From contig JACEEZ010011640.1 of NCBI GenBank assembly GCA_016584305.1, forward strand, positions 22,595 to 86,594: a stretch of 64,000 nucleotides of DNA, given 5' to 3'. This document shows positions 9,749-22,110 of this stretch, one piece after another (positions within the stretch are counted from its first letter, which is position 1; each line of letters begins with the position of its first letter). This DNA is from Chionoecetes opilio. Its lineage: Eukaryota; Arthropoda; Malacostraca; Decapoda; Majidae. A program made the translations under genes and the position numbers. The notes under the pieces are model-generated. The model worked only from the letters and a program-made list of their open reading frames with translations, made no database searches and was not told the DNA's origin.

Positions 9749-10630
9749 TGTTACCCTTAGTCACCCCTAAAAAACCCTTTTTTGGGTCATATGTTTGTGG
9801 CCCCCTAAATTTAAGGAGCGGTTTTTAGAGCGGATAGAAAGTGGAGCAGGGGTTTTTTTCGGGGGGAAGCTGGTGTGTTAGGAGCTGGCGGTGGAAGCTC
9901 CGTGGATAGGCCCCGTGTTGTACTGAGTGTACAAGGGGAAGTAATTTTTTTGTGGGGGGTGGCTTTATTTGGGGATTGACTTGGTGTATGATTTTCTGTG
10001 TGTAAGGTGTGGGTGTTGGAAGCTGATGGGTGAGCAACACTGGTTTGTGGAGGCGGTAGCCTGGGGGTGGGTTTGGTACGTGTTGACTGGGGATGAGGTG
10101 GGGGGGGAAAGGGGAGGGGGTGGTTTTTTTAGGGAGGGGGCCGAGGGGTGGAGAATTTAAGTTTGAGTGGGAGGAAGTTTTTAAATATGAAGGTTTAAAA
10201 AAGAAAAGAGAAGCAATAAGCCCGGGGGTTTTGAGAAGGTTTGTGAGGGGAGGCCCGGTTTTGGTGGGGTTGGGGTAAGGGTTCTGGGTGAAGTGAGGTT
10301 GTGTGAATGAATTGGTTTGGGGGATAGGTTGGTTAAAAATTTAAAACTGTTTTTAAAAAGAATTTTAAGAAAATAAAAATGTAATTGAAAAATATTTTTG
10401 GTGTTTGGAAAGGGGTCGGTGGTGAAATTGGTGGGGGGGTGAAATCGGGGTGAGAAAATGGAGTCCTGTTTTTGAAAATTGAAAGTCCCGGTTGTGAGGT
10501 GAGTTGTTTTTAGAAATTTTGGGAATCAAATTTGTTTACAAACCAAACCGACCCGAAAGAACTTCTCTTTTTAAAAAATAAAAAGGGTAGTTTTTTGGGA
10601 AAATTTTCTGTCATGTTTTTAGAAACTGCC
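9749..10630 (+). repeat. 3' LTR of the Gmr1-like element
   Basis: Begins TGTTACCC directly after the purine-rich tract at 9739-9747. It aligns with 4153-4960 as described for the 5' LTR. The exact end and the target duplication could not be placed because homopolymer differences blur the alignment. Confidence 0.55.
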
Positions 10631-12239
10631 TGGGGAAAATTCGGGGTAAAAATTTTTCAAGAGGGGCCGTGAACCTAACTTGTAATTTCCTTTATTTTTC
10701 AAATAAGGGAAATTTTCCCTTGTCTGTTTTGAGGGGGGAATTTTTCCGGAGGCTATGGGGAAACCAAAAAACCCCCGTTTTAAGGGCTCCTCACCGGGGC
10801 ACATCACCACCACGGCACAAACACATAGGCGGGCACATCGAATAACACACTCTTCCCTTTTCCAACTATAATTGTACGGGAAAACACTCAGGAACAACTC
10901 CGCTCACCGTGAGACACAACAGCCCCCTCCTCATAGGCCCATCCTTGCCGACCGCGCGCCCAAAATTTTTCCCTCCACTCAACTACGTACTGTTATGCCC
11001 TTATAACATACCGAGTCACCACCTAAACCACTATCCCACCGGTGGTGGAAAAGGCGACAGGGGAAAACCCTCAGGGCCCTCCCCCCACGCGCGCCCGCCT
11101 TCCCCAAAACCCACCCCATGCTACCTTTTCACCCAAAGCTCGGGGGACTATTCCCCCACCCTTCTTGCCTGTGAACCACCCTCCCTACCGAAACCCTGTT
11201 TCCTGGGGGACGCTTTCGATCCTTCGGGTGGTTTTTCCTCCCGGAGACCCTTTCCCCGTCTTATCCCCTCCCTCCTTGGGCCCCACGGGGTCCCTCCTCT
11301 TCCTCCTCTTCGGGCCACAACAACCCACTCACCATCCCTCAAACTCAACCGACTCGAGTTGTGGCGCGTTCGTAACAATATAAATACCTTTTTACGTGAT
11401 GGCTAGCCCAACCCTATTTTAAGCCTGGCCACAGCTTTTTTAGATCAGAATTAGGCTTTGGTGGTTCAGTTGATCTCGGGCTTTCTAATCTGAATATGGG
11501 CGTCATAGGATTTTGGAATGATGGTAAAGCTGTAATAACGTTACTCACACCCCCCTTAAAATTTATAAAAAAATGTTTCCTAGATACAAAATTGGGTACT
11601 TTAAAAAATGGGAAATCTACTATTTGTCTGTTTTTATGGAGCAAGTCTTTGTAATGTTTTATAATTGATATTTTGTCTTTTGCCATCGGGGCTAGTTACT
11701 GCATGTGAGGGGAAGGGGTGTCGCGGTTTTAGCGTTTTTTTTTCATATTTCCCAAATCACGTTATTTAAAACTTATTTTTGGATAAAAGTACAAATATTC
11801 TAGAAAAATTAATTATAGCTGTTATCAAAAAAAAAAATACTTTGGAAAAAAAAGATAATGATTAACTTGACCTCCCCATCTATTTATCACAAATATCATA
11901 ATTTTAAGTGATCTCAAACAAATTATAACAAAAAAAAAAAACAATAGTAATTTAGAACCATTAATTTGTGCCAGTTAAACTTAAAACCCTTTAAATTCAA
12001 AATTTAGATTACTCTATTTATATGTGCTAATCCGCGTGTGTTGCATCCCTGCGTCCCCTTAGCCTTTCAGGGGGGATGACGTCACCTCGGGGCTGGGGGG
12101 ATGGGGGACGGGCCAGGCGTGATCAGGGGGGCATAAGGTAAATAGTGTGTTAGAGTGGTGATATAAGGGGGAATAAGGTTTTATAAAGGGGATCTATAGG
12201 TTAAAAACAAGGGTTTAATGAATACCTCTTGTAGCTTCT
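10631..12239. other. No recognisable gene
   Basis: 10631-11410 is C-rich with long shadow frames on both strands and no family signature. 11410-12239 is AT-rich with A/T homopolymers. A short TGACGTCA lies at 12078. Nothing here can be assigned. Confidence 0.5.
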
Positions 12240-13450
12240 TTATGTTCATATAATTAAAAAGAAAATAAGGAACTAAAGGCCGCGAGGCCACCTGGGATTC
12301 CTGTCGCCTAACACACCACTCCACCTTTTAAACCCCTCCATGAACCTATCCCGCTCCTCTTTAAAGCTCCCTAAAGTCTCCCCACTTAACTACCTGTCTA
12401 CTGAGACCATTCCAATCATTCACCACCCTATTTGTGAACCATTTTTTTCCCTATTTCCTTCTAAATTTACGCTTTCCAGCTTGAATCTGTTACTTCTTGT
12501 TCTACCCTGGTTAAAAGCCGTAAAACTTTTCCTACCTCTCCTTTATTAAATCCCTTTATCCACTTAAAAACTTCTATCAGATCGCCCCTTACTCTGCGTC
12601 TCTCGAGTGAGTGTATTTTAATAACTTCAATCTCCTCTCATAACTAGTTACGCATCCCTTGTATCATTTTGGTCATCCTTCTCTGCACTGTTTCTAACAA
12701 GGCTATATCCATCCTGTAATATGGAGACCAAAACTGAACCGCAGAGTTTAGGTGAGGCCTGACTAGAGCCAGATAAAGCTTTAGAATAACTTCCGCACTT
12801 CTACTTTTAACACTTCTGGTAATGAATCCAAATACTCTATTAGCTCTATTTCTGGCCTTAATACATTGTTTCCTAGTCGGAGGTCTGGCCTCACCCTCAC
12901 TCCAAGATCTTTTTCACCTTCTGATCTTTTCAGCGATACATTGCGTATGGTGTATCTATTACCAGGGCTTTTTCTACCAACATTCATAACGCTGCATTTA
13001 TCAATATCAAATTCCATCTGCCATCTGACTGCCCACTCGTTAAGTTTATCTAAGTCTCCCTGCAATATGTTTACTCAGACTGTGATCCAATAATCCTACC
13101 TACCTTAGTATCATCAGCAAACTTGCTGATATCACTGCTAAATCCCACTATCCAAGTCGTTGATGTCAATAAAAAAATAGTAATGGACCCAAAAACAGAC
13201 CCTTGTGGAACTCCACTTGTCACCAGTCCCCTTCGATTTAGAACCTTAATTGAAAACCCTTTTGTTGCCTATTACTTAGCCAAGCTCTGATCCAATAAAG
13301 AACCTTCCCATCTATTCCAGGAGCCCTAACCTTATTTAAGAGTCGCTCGTGTGGCACTTTAAAATAAAAAATGCCTTACAAAGTCCAGATATATTATATC
13401 ATAATCCTTATCATTATCTGCCGTCTCATAACTTTCCTAAAAAAAACTCA
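12240..13450 (-). pseudogene. CR1-like LINE, 3' half of the reverse transcriptase
   Basis: Minus-strand reading in order: the pre-B region (13390-13230), SGVPQGSV (motif B, near 13210), SKFADDTK with the FADD catalytic box at 13121-13110, then LNEWAVRWQMEFDIDKCSVM (near 13000), KDLGV (12910), RPHLNSAVQFWSP (12760-12725), LLETVQRRMTKMIQG (12700-12655), RRVRGDLIEVFKWI (12600-12555), KWFTNRVV (12445-12420). This is the C-terminal half of a CR1/L2-type RT. It is 5'-truncated near 13450, as usual for LINEs. The 3' end near 12250 carries a TTCCTTATTTTCTT-type tail, also seen near 24090 and 34110. Confidence 0.8.
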
Positions 13451-15334
13451 ATAAATTGGTGAGACATGACCTGCCCTTGTGAATCCATGTTGTAAATTTC
13501 CCATTTAATTCTTTCTTAGTTTTTATGTTTCTTTATAGTGAGAATTGAATGGTCAACGGTGGATAATTTTAAGGTTAATGGTTAATAAGGGAAATATAGA
13601 ATTCAAATGCTTTATAACGGAAAAAATAAATGAACTTGTGGCCCATTTAATGAAAAGTTTAACATTGCCTCTTATTTCCGAGTGTGAGCGTGACACTAGG
13701 ATGTAATGAAGGTAAATCCCAAGGCTGTAAGGTAAGAGAGAGTTATGGAGTGATTAGAGGCATCAAATAATGGTTAATTCAATGGTTTATACGGAAGAAT
13801 TAATAAACTTGTGGACTTTTAATGAAAAAGTTTAAAATGGTTGTTTATTTCGGTAGTCTTTTTTATTTTTTATTTTTATTATTTTAGATTATATTGATGC
13901 CATTTTTTTTTATTCATTAGTGATGGGATATTGATTGATTTTAATGTGTCAATATATTTCTTGTCTGACTTCTACCCTACCCGATACCCTAGTTTTTTAT
14001 CCACTTTTTTGACTATTTTTTGAAATACTTTTAAGTCTTTTTTTAAATTGACTTTTGAACTAGAATTTTTAAAAGACTTTCTAAATGAATTTTTTTAGTC
14101 TTTTTGAAAAAATTTTTTAAATACTTTTTTTTAAATTTTTTTTGAAATGGACTTTTTTCTAATACTTTTTTAAATAACTTTTTGAAATACTTTTTTGAAA
14201 TACTTTTTAAAAGACTTGAAATATATTTTTTTGACTTTTTTGACTTTTGAAAAAACTTTTGAAATATACTTTTAAATAGACGAAATAAACTTTTTAATAC
14301 ATTTTTATAATATAATTTTTTTTAAATACTTCTTAAAAACTTGTTTGATACCGACTTTTAAATAACTTTTGAAATGGACTTTTTTGAGACTTTAAATAAA
14401 TTTTTTTTAAAAACTTCTTTGGGAAAATAATTTTTTTAAAAAATTTTTTAATGATATTTAGATAGATTATTGAGCTTTTTGAAATAGACCTGAAAAACTT
14501 TATTTTTATTTTTAAACTTTCCCCCCCAAAAAAAATTTTTATACTTTTTTTTAAAAACTTTTGCAATAAGACTTTTGAAATACTTTTTTAAATAGCTATT
14601 TTGAAATACTTTTTTGGAACTTTCTTTAAATACTTTTGAAATAGACATTTTTGAAATGTCTGTTTTGAAAAGGACTTTTTTGCAATAAGACTTTTTTTAA
14701 ATAATCTATTTTGAAATTATCTTTCTTGAAATACTTTTGATTTTTTTTTTTTTAATATTTTGAAATATTTTTTTTTCCTTTTTTTTTTTTTTTTTTAAAT
14801 AGTTTTTTTTATTTTTTTTTCAAACTTTGGAATATTTTTTTTAAAACACACATTACTCATTCAAAGCATTACCACACCCACAAAAAAAGGGGGAAAAATT
14901 TACATTCAAAGCTTTAAACCCCAACAAAAACCATGTTTTTCATTAAAAGCTTAAAACACACAACATGTATTCATTAAAAGCTTTAAACACCCCACCACAC
15001 ATGTTTTTCATTAAAAGCATTACACACACCACATTATTCATTCAAAGCATTACCCCACAATGTATTCTTTCCCAAAGCATTACACACCCCAACACACACC
15101 GTATTCTTTCCCAAAGCATTCCCAACACACCCCCACACACCACCCACGTATTCATTAAAAAGCTTTAAACACCACAAAACAGTGGCGTCCCGGGGGGGGA
15201 GGCCATGCGGCCGGGGCCCCCCCCTTTTGCAAAGAAAAACTTTTACCAATTAAAATATATTATATTAAAATTTTTAAAATATTTTAAATATATTTAATAT
15301 CATATAATTATATATATATTATATATTATATATA
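13451..15334. repeat. AT-rich low complexity and ACAC/CATTAAAAGC minisatellite
   Basis: 13980-14830 consists of degenerate steps around GACTTTTTTGAAATACTTT. 14860-15180 is an irregular minisatellite of CACACA and ATTCATTAAAAGCTTT steps, which resumes at 16770-17240 beyond the palindromic element. No gene is seen. The Phe/Lys-rich frames are products of composition. Confidence 0.7.
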
Positions 15335-16111
15335 CAGGGTGAAACACGATTTTTCGAAAATTTTGGTTACAGGTGAAAAAACATGAAATTCAAAGCAAAA
15401 AATTTTTTCTAAACGATATGTTTTTTGGGAAGCTTTTTTTTAGACTGAGATGAAATTAAAAAAATTAGCGGGGCCAAAATTTTCCCCCATGGCGGCGGTT
15501 GCCGCTCGGTGACATTTTGAATGATTTAACCCATAATTTTTTACTAAAAAGGGACCCATTACTTATCTTAAAAAACACAATTGGAAATTAATGGACTGTT
15601 TTTACTAAAAAAAGGCAGTACATGGAACGGGAAAGGGCTGTAAAAACAATACTGTAAAAGGGCCCAAACAGGGCATTGTGCCCAGGGAGGGGTGGGATGG
15701 AACACGTGACTCAGCTGATCCCCTTTGGGGCCCGCAGCCTAGTCCCCCCCTTTCTCCCCCCCCCGACGCATTGCTAACTTAGCCTTTTACAGTTTTGGTT
15801 TTTTACACCCCTGCTGTTCCCCATGTACTATTTTATTTAGTAATAACATGTCCAAAACCCCCAAATTGTGTTGTTAAAAGATAATGAAATGCCCCATTAC
15901 TAGTAAACTTTATGATTAAACCCTTCAAAATGTCCCCCGAGCGGAAACCCGCCTGCCAGGGTAAAATTTTTTTAACGGGCCGTGCTAATTATTCTAACTT
16001 CTCTCACGTCTAAAGAAGTTTAAAAAAGCATACCCGTTTAGAATATTTGTCTTAAAATTAAACAGTTTTTTTCACCTGTATCAATTTTGCAAAAACTGGG
16101 TTTTACCCCTG
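15335..16111. mobile_element. Long palindromic (foldback-type) element, 777 bp
   Basis: The left end CAGGGTGAAAC (15335) and right end ACCCCTG (16105-16111) are inverted. The inversion continues through both arms: GGTTACAGGTGAAAAAAC, CCGCTCGGTGACATTTTGAA, AGTACATGG and CTGTAAAAGG all recur inverted at 15785-16080. Arms are about 330 bp and the central spacer about 120 bp (15660-15785, GC-rich). Flanks are TATATA. No ORF is convincing. It is probably a non-autonomous foldback or MITE-like transposon inserted into AT-rich repeat. Confidence 0.65.
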
Positions 16112-17265
16112 AAATATATAAAATTTTAAAAATAGATAGATAGATAGATGATAAACAAAATTAGACTTTTTTTTAAAAAAAAAAAAAAAATTTGGGGGGT
16201 TTCTTTTTTTCTTTTTTTTTTTTTTTTTTAATCGTTTTTTTTTTATTTTTTTATTTTTGGATTATTTTATTTTAAGTTTTTTAAAAATTTTTTTTTTCGA
16301 TTTTTTTTTTAATTTTTTTTTTTCCTTGTATATTTTTTAAAAGATTTTTATTTTTTTTTTCAGTTTTTTTTACTCTTTTTTTATTTTAATATATATATAA
16401 AAAAACAAATATATTTTAATTATTATATATATATTATATATATATATATTATATTTTATTAAAATTTTTTTTCTTTTTTATTTTTTTTTAAATTTTTTTT
16501 AATTTTTTTAAATTTTATTTTTTTTTAAAGTATTTAAATTATTTTTTTTAATTTAATTTAATATATAATTTTATATATATTATTTTAAAAATATAATATA
16601 TATATTATATATTATATATATATATATTATAATTTTTTTTAATTTTTTTTATATATTTTTATATTTTAAGATTTTTTTTTTTTTATTTTTTTTATTTATA
16701 TATATATATATATATATTTTATTTTTTGGCCCCCCCCCTTTTCCCAATTTGCGGGGGTACGGCCACTGCACACACACACCATTTTATTAAAAATTTTCAA
16801 AGCATTAAAACCCCACACACCCCCCAAATTTATTCATTAAAACTTTACCCAACCCACACACAAACCACATGTATTCTTTCAAAGCATTACCCAACAAAAC
16901 ACACCCCACACACACGTATTCTTTAAAAAGCATTACACACACACACACACACACACCCACCCCACGTTTTCCCAAAATTCAAACCCCAAACACCAAGCCC
17001 AAAAAACACAAACACAAAAATGTATTTCTTCAACATTACACACACACACACATGTTTTCATTAAAAGGCATTACACACACACACACCATGTTTCATTCAA
17101 AGCTTTACACACACCACACATGTATTCATTCAACTTTATACACACACACAAATGTATTCATTAAAAGCTTACACCACCACACACACACTTTAAAAATTTT
17201 CATTAAAAAGCTTTAAACACAAAAACCACACACACCCCTTTTATAAATGTGTAAAAAAAGATATC
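16112..17265. repeat. AT-rich tracts and AC-rich minisatellite
   Basis: (TAGA)n lies at 16133-16150. 16160-16730 is almost pure A/T, including TATATA runs. 16770-17240 continues the ACACAC plus CATTAAAAGC minisatellite. There is no coding sequence. Confidence 0.75.
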
Positions 17266-18245
17266 CCTGTCCTGACTGCCGTGTGGAAATCAGGTCTTTT
17301 GGTAAAGGGCATCAAGACCTCAGTAGTCGGGGTTTTCACGCCGGGAAAGGGTAAACCAACGACCGTATCCTCCTCGTTTCGTGTCCTGGGGGAACGCCGA
17401 CGTGATTTTTCAAAAGGGGGATGTTTTGCAGCCTATTTTTGATCTAAAGAAGGCTTTTTGCCCTCAGTGCTCGGGGATCATTTTGGGATCTTCCCTGCGA
17501 CTTCGAAAAAATTTCCTGAAAGGGCTTTTGGGTTTTTGAAAACTGGTCTTTTATTCTGGACTGGAGTGCTGTAAAGGTGGGGGGCAGGTGAAATCCAGCT
17601 TTTTTCCTGTGAAACCGGAGTGAGGAAAGGGTGCGTCCTTCCCCCCATCACTTTTCAACGCTTTGTATGGTGGGTTTTTGAAAAGGTTGTAGATCAAAGT
17701 GATTGGGGAGCATCCGTGGGCCCAACACCAAGATCCTGATCTTGTTTTTGCCGTTTGTTTCAGAAACCCTTTTGCTGGGGTCGCAGAGGTCCGGTGAGGG
17801 TTTCTCGAGGCGCGGGCACGAGGAGGCAAAGTCTTTTGGGACTTAAAGGTCCCCGGGCCCAAAGCCCAAAGGGTTTCCTTTTTTTGGGAAAAGATTTACT
17901 AGATAAACCCGAAACAGTCTTTTCTTTGCGTGTGGCAGGAAAATTAAAATTTTTGGGAAATTTTTAACATCCCTTTGGGTAGCGCAGTCCAAAATTTACG
18001 GGGGTCACTTCAAGAATTCTTACGGCGGTTTGGGCATAGCCCAGGGTTTTTATGGACCGCTGGGGCCGGGAGTTTTTTTTGGGGGTTGTCTTTAACCTTG
18101 GGAAAAGGAAAAAGTTGGGTTTTTCTTAAAGTCGCTTGTGACCCCCTTTTTAAACTCTATGGTTTTGAGAAAATGGACACAAAATATGACTTAAAAGGGG
18201 ACGAATTATGCCTTTGGAAATTTAAGTGTCTTCGCAAATCTTAGG
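17266..18245 (+). pseudogene. RTE-like LINE reverse transcriptase fragment
   Basis: Plus-strand landmarks in order: LQPIFDLKKAF with the motif A region at 17428-17460, PSLFN near 17650, DLVFAD at 17735-17752 (motif C, with the second Asp lost to a shift), EARARGG-type thumb residues near 17820, KLKFLG near 17945, then RYLCRR-like and LYGFEK at 18158-18175, matching the LLYGCE-type motif. The order and the LYG-E motif fit the RTE-like group. It is truncated at both ends and abuts the next LINE at about 18245. Frames shift several times. Confidence 0.65.
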
Positions 18246-21200
18246 GTTCCCCGGGTTTATTACTTTCAATCAGCGATTGAAACCTTTAGACTGAATCGAG
18301 GCCTATTACCTTCATATCCCCACGCCAACTTCACTATATGGGATGTGGCCCTCCCTAAAACCCGACCCTTCCCCCATCGGGTTTTTTCTGAAAGAGAAAA
18401 TCCGGGGGTGGAGGAGGCCAAGGGGGCGCCCACAAGGCTCGTGGCTGGGGAAAATTTTGTGTTTTTTAAACCGAGAGCGGGTTTGGGGTAGGGAAGGGAG
18501 CCTGCAGGGGAACTCGCGCGTGGTGCCCCCGGGGGAAGGCCCGTCTTTAGGGTGGGCAAGGCGACGCGGCCCCCCGGCGAAATCCCCCCAATGATTGATT
18601 GTTTTGATTACAAATATTTTTTTCCCGGGGAGAGGAGGGGGAAATCCCCAATGAAAAAGGGAAAGGAGGGCCTCCGGAAAGAGCCCTCCCCGCCCTCCAC
18701 CCCCCCCTCACCCGTTACAGGGGGCCGACCCCGGGTGGGATTTTTTTGTCTCGGGGGGTAGCAGCGCCCAAAACCCCCCGCCCGTGTCCGGGCGGTTTCA
18801 GGTTCAGCTTCCCCTGTGCGCAGGCGGGTCATCGGGGGCCGCTCCGCGTCGCCCCGCCCCAAAACTGATCGGGCCCTTCACTTCCCGGGACTGGAAAAGG
18901 GCCGGGAAAGGGACGGGACCCCGCCTCCGGGGGGCTGACGGAATCACCTACTCGATGCTGGCCCACCTGGGGGGGCCCCGGGGAGGGCACCCCGGGCCCT
19001 GACCCAATCCTCCGGGCTGGCCCGGGGCCGCTTCCCCCTCGGCGTGGAAGGGGGGCCCCAAATTTCCACCCCATCCCAAAGGGCCCCAGGGAACCCACCA
19101 AGCCGCCCCCAATCCCCTGATGAGCTCCCAGGGGCCAAAGGGAGGGGCGGAGAGGATGGTGTGCCCGCCCCCTGTGGCGCCGGGGAAAACCTCCACCCCC
19201 CCCTCTTCCCCTTCACCACAGGGGGGGGCACCTCCAACACGTCATGGCCCCCCTTTGGCCCCAAATCGACAACCCCCCTGCTGTCGCCGTCTTCCCTTGC
19301 CCCTGGAGAAGGCGTTTGAGGGCCAAACGCCCACCCCCATCCTGGCCCGCCCCCCCCCTTTTTTGGGGGGGGGCGGCGGGGCTTGGGGGGCCCGACTCCT
19401 CCCCCTGGATTGAGGATTACCTCTGGAAACCGCCGGGGCCGGGGTATTTTCCAGGGGCGCAACCCTAAAAGGGAGCTGGAGAAGGGCACCCCCGCAGGGG
19501 GGGGCCCCTAAGCCCCCCCCTTTTTAAAACCTCCGGGGGGGAGCAGGGGGTTTCGGCCTGCCGTTCCGGGAGGGCACGGAAACCTTCTCAGCTACGCCGG
19601 ACTTGGTCCTGGTCTCACTGGCCGGGGTGCCCGGGGTTTGGCTCGGGACCCACAACCCCTTGCCCCTTTTCAGTTGAAGTGCAGGGAGCTGGGTCTAAAG
19701 AATGGGCTGAGAAGCCCCAAGGCCATGGTGTTAAAGGGCCCCGCTGCCCCCCCGGCCCTTTCCTCTACAAAACCCGGGAAACAGGCTGGTTTTACCCACG
19801 CCTTTTCCCAGTACCTGGGAAAAATTTTGGCTTGGACCGGGGCCCTTTCCACTTAACTCCTCGGGTAAATTATCTGAGGGAGGGGCTAAAACCAAAGGCC
19901 CTAAAAACGCCCAATGGGGGCCCAGGACGAGGGACCACCCCCGGGGGCCACGTCATCAGTGCTGGGGCCTTTTTCTACTTGACATTTGTGCGCCCCTTTT
20001 TGTAGACTACAGGGGGGCCCCGTGCTTGTCTCGTTATCGCTCACTCAGCAGAGGTTTTTAAAGGGGTCCTTCAAACCGAGCTTTGAGGACCCTCCCTGGG
20101 GGCACCGCGCTGGGCAAACCCCGCTTTCCGAGGGGGAAGGCAAAGGCACTTTTGGGTGCCCCTAGCCACCGGGGGTTCGCAGATCGTGGCCTGTCGGGGG
20201 GCCCAAGATCCTCTCCCACCCCAAAGGGAGTCTGTCCGCGGGACGGGCTTGCGGGTCTTTTCCACAGGACAGGCGGCCCTTTTCCCCGGGGCCCAACCCG
20301 GGCCCGGGCAAAAGGGTGGCAAAACGCCGCCATCCACCTCCCCCCCGGCCAAACCCCACCTGCTGCTGGACGGACCTGACCGCCCCGCTGTAAACCACGC
20401 CCGGCCTCCCCCCCGTGGCAGCCCCTCCCGCCCAGGTGATTTTCGCCACACTCCCGGGGCCGCGAAGGCTTTGGGCACGCGGGAGGAGCTGGGCAGCACC
20501 GCCCTGCGGCTTTGGGCACGCCAATTTTCCCCCGCAGGTCGCCCTGCAGGGGTGGCCCCCCAATTTTCCCAGCAGCTTTCGGGGGGGGGGGGTCCGCTAT
20601 CTACTACCCGACGGCTCCGTTCCCCTGAGAGGGGCCCGGCGGGTGCTGCGGGGGTTTTTAAGGGCGGTGAGGTCTTTTCCTGGAGGACACCCGACCATTG
20701 CCCCAAAGGCTGCAAAACGGAGCGGGGTGGCGATAGACCCGCCCCACGCACGCCCGGGGCCGACAGGAGGAGGTTGGGTGTTTCCCAACACCAAATCCAT
20801 GTCCCCCCCTTCCGGTCCACGGCAGCCCCGCCCACCCAAAAATGGAAAACTTTAAAAAGCTCACCCCCGGGCCACCGGGGGCCCACATCCGGGCCTCGCC
20901 GCGCAGGGGCGCTGTGAAAAATTTAAACTGGGGGCCCACCAAAATAGGCTCCTTGGCAACGAGGCGGCCGATGAGGGGGCCCCGGGGAAAGGCCCCCCCA
21001 GACTCCGCGGTGGCCTTGTTTGTCTTCCCCAAACTCCGGGGGGCCAAAGGGTACTGGCCAGAGGGCCGCTGCCATCTGTGCCCGGGAAAAAACATTTATG
21101 GGCCAGCTGGTCAGACTCGGGGCCAGGCAGCCTGGCACAAAAAAACCCACAAAAAAACAACGACCCTTTTTAGGGGCCCCCGCCCCGGCGCTGTCCCAAG

Positions 21201-21675
21201 CCGAGGGGGTTTCGTTCTACACCCCGCTTGGGGCTTGGTTTACGTAACCCTGGATGACTGGGGGAGGGTTTTTGAGGACGGCCGTGTGAGCACTGTCCCA
21301 TAGGGACCCCCCCACCCCCCCCCTGATCCACTCCCTTTTTTTCCCTTTCCCCGCTACAGAACGGTTTCAGACAGCCCGTGGGGCCCGGGAAAAGCGGGGG
21401 CCCCCCTCGTAGGGCGTTTAAAAAAATTTTTGCACCTCTGCTGGAGGGGGGCGCGTGCCCCCCCCCCCCCGATAAAACACAAGGAGCGGGAGTGCCCTCA
21501 CGCCCCGCCCCCCCCTGTGCCCTGCTGGGGCTGCGGTTTACAGCGGCGGGCTGATGCCCGCTCATTTATTACTGGGCGGGATTTGTTATGTTGTGTATGT
21601 GTAGGGTTGATTGCATATGTTTTTGTATATGTATATAAAAATTTATGTAATGATGTAAATAAAAAAAAAAAAAAG
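18246..21675 (+). pseudogene. RNase-H-bearing LINE (Jockey/I-like), 5'-truncated, poly(A) tail
   Basis: Landmarks: GADGITYSMLAHLG (18937-18978), a finger-region block ending near 19230, LPLEKAFE at 19293-19318 (motif A, its Asp read as Pro), GTPAGG (motif B, 19480), LSYAG followed by DLVLVS after a frame change (motif C, 19588-19615, one Asp missing), CRELGLK (19681), VNYLREGLK (19867). A palm-to-thumb region runs to about 20300. A DGSV-containing RNase H start is near 20610. A CHLC zinc-type motif lies at 21072. The 3' UTR ends in AATAAA-like sequence and an A-run at 21660-21674. Expanded G/C runs break every frame. The long minus-strand frames here are shadows. Confidence 0.7.
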
Positions 21676-22110
21676 GGAAAAAAAAGGGAAAGGAAAGGAG
21701 TGATAATAATACTGTTTTCTCTTCAAAGCCCCTTGTTTTCTTGGCGAGGGCCATTTTTAAAACTTTTTATCATTTTAAAATTTTAACCTATTTTATATAA
21801 CCTCCTAACACCTTATTATAACCTCTCTCCTCCTCTTTTTCTTTTTTTCCCTCTGGAATCTGTGAAAAAAAACTTTGGGAACAAAATTAAAAATTCATGA
21901 AGGGGCCTTTATTGATTTTCCCTTAACACCTCAAAAGGGGCTTTGTATATCCCCTGGCAACCCCACCCACCACCAAAAGCAAAACCCCACACCCCCCCAC
22001 TCCCTCCTCACAGGTGTTTTCTGGATAGGGCCGGGCAACACGCCCCTTTTTCTGGGAAAAAACCTTGCCGAAAATATAAACACTTTTATTTTCCTCTCCC
22101 CCAGTGGGGT
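21676..22110. other. No recognisable gene
   Basis: AT-rich to 21900, then C-rich leader sequence next to the zinc-finger array. Nothing else is supported. Confidence 0.5.

Larger units (their letters stand above)
4153..10630 (+). mobile_element. Ty3/gypsy LTR element with integrase before RT (Gmr1-like order)
   Basis: Two direct repeats starting GTTTACCCTTAGTCACCCC (4153) and TGTTACCCTTAGTCACCCC (9749) act as LTRs, about 5.6 kb apart. A purine tract GGAAGGGGGG lies directly before the second one. Between them, on the plus strand and in order, are gag (about 5550-5790), integrase (7165-8225), and reverse transcriptase plus RNase H (8595-9700). The RNase H tail runs straight into the purine tract, so no integrase follows the RT. 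This gene order is the Ty1/copia-like order known for Gmr1-type gypsy elements. All frames are broken by many small indels. Confidence 0.75.

Noticed and set aside
20071..20917. 271- and 253-codon frames on both strands
   Set aside because: They are GC-rich shadows overlapping the RT-to-RNase H part of a plus-strand LINE whose motifs are in other frames.
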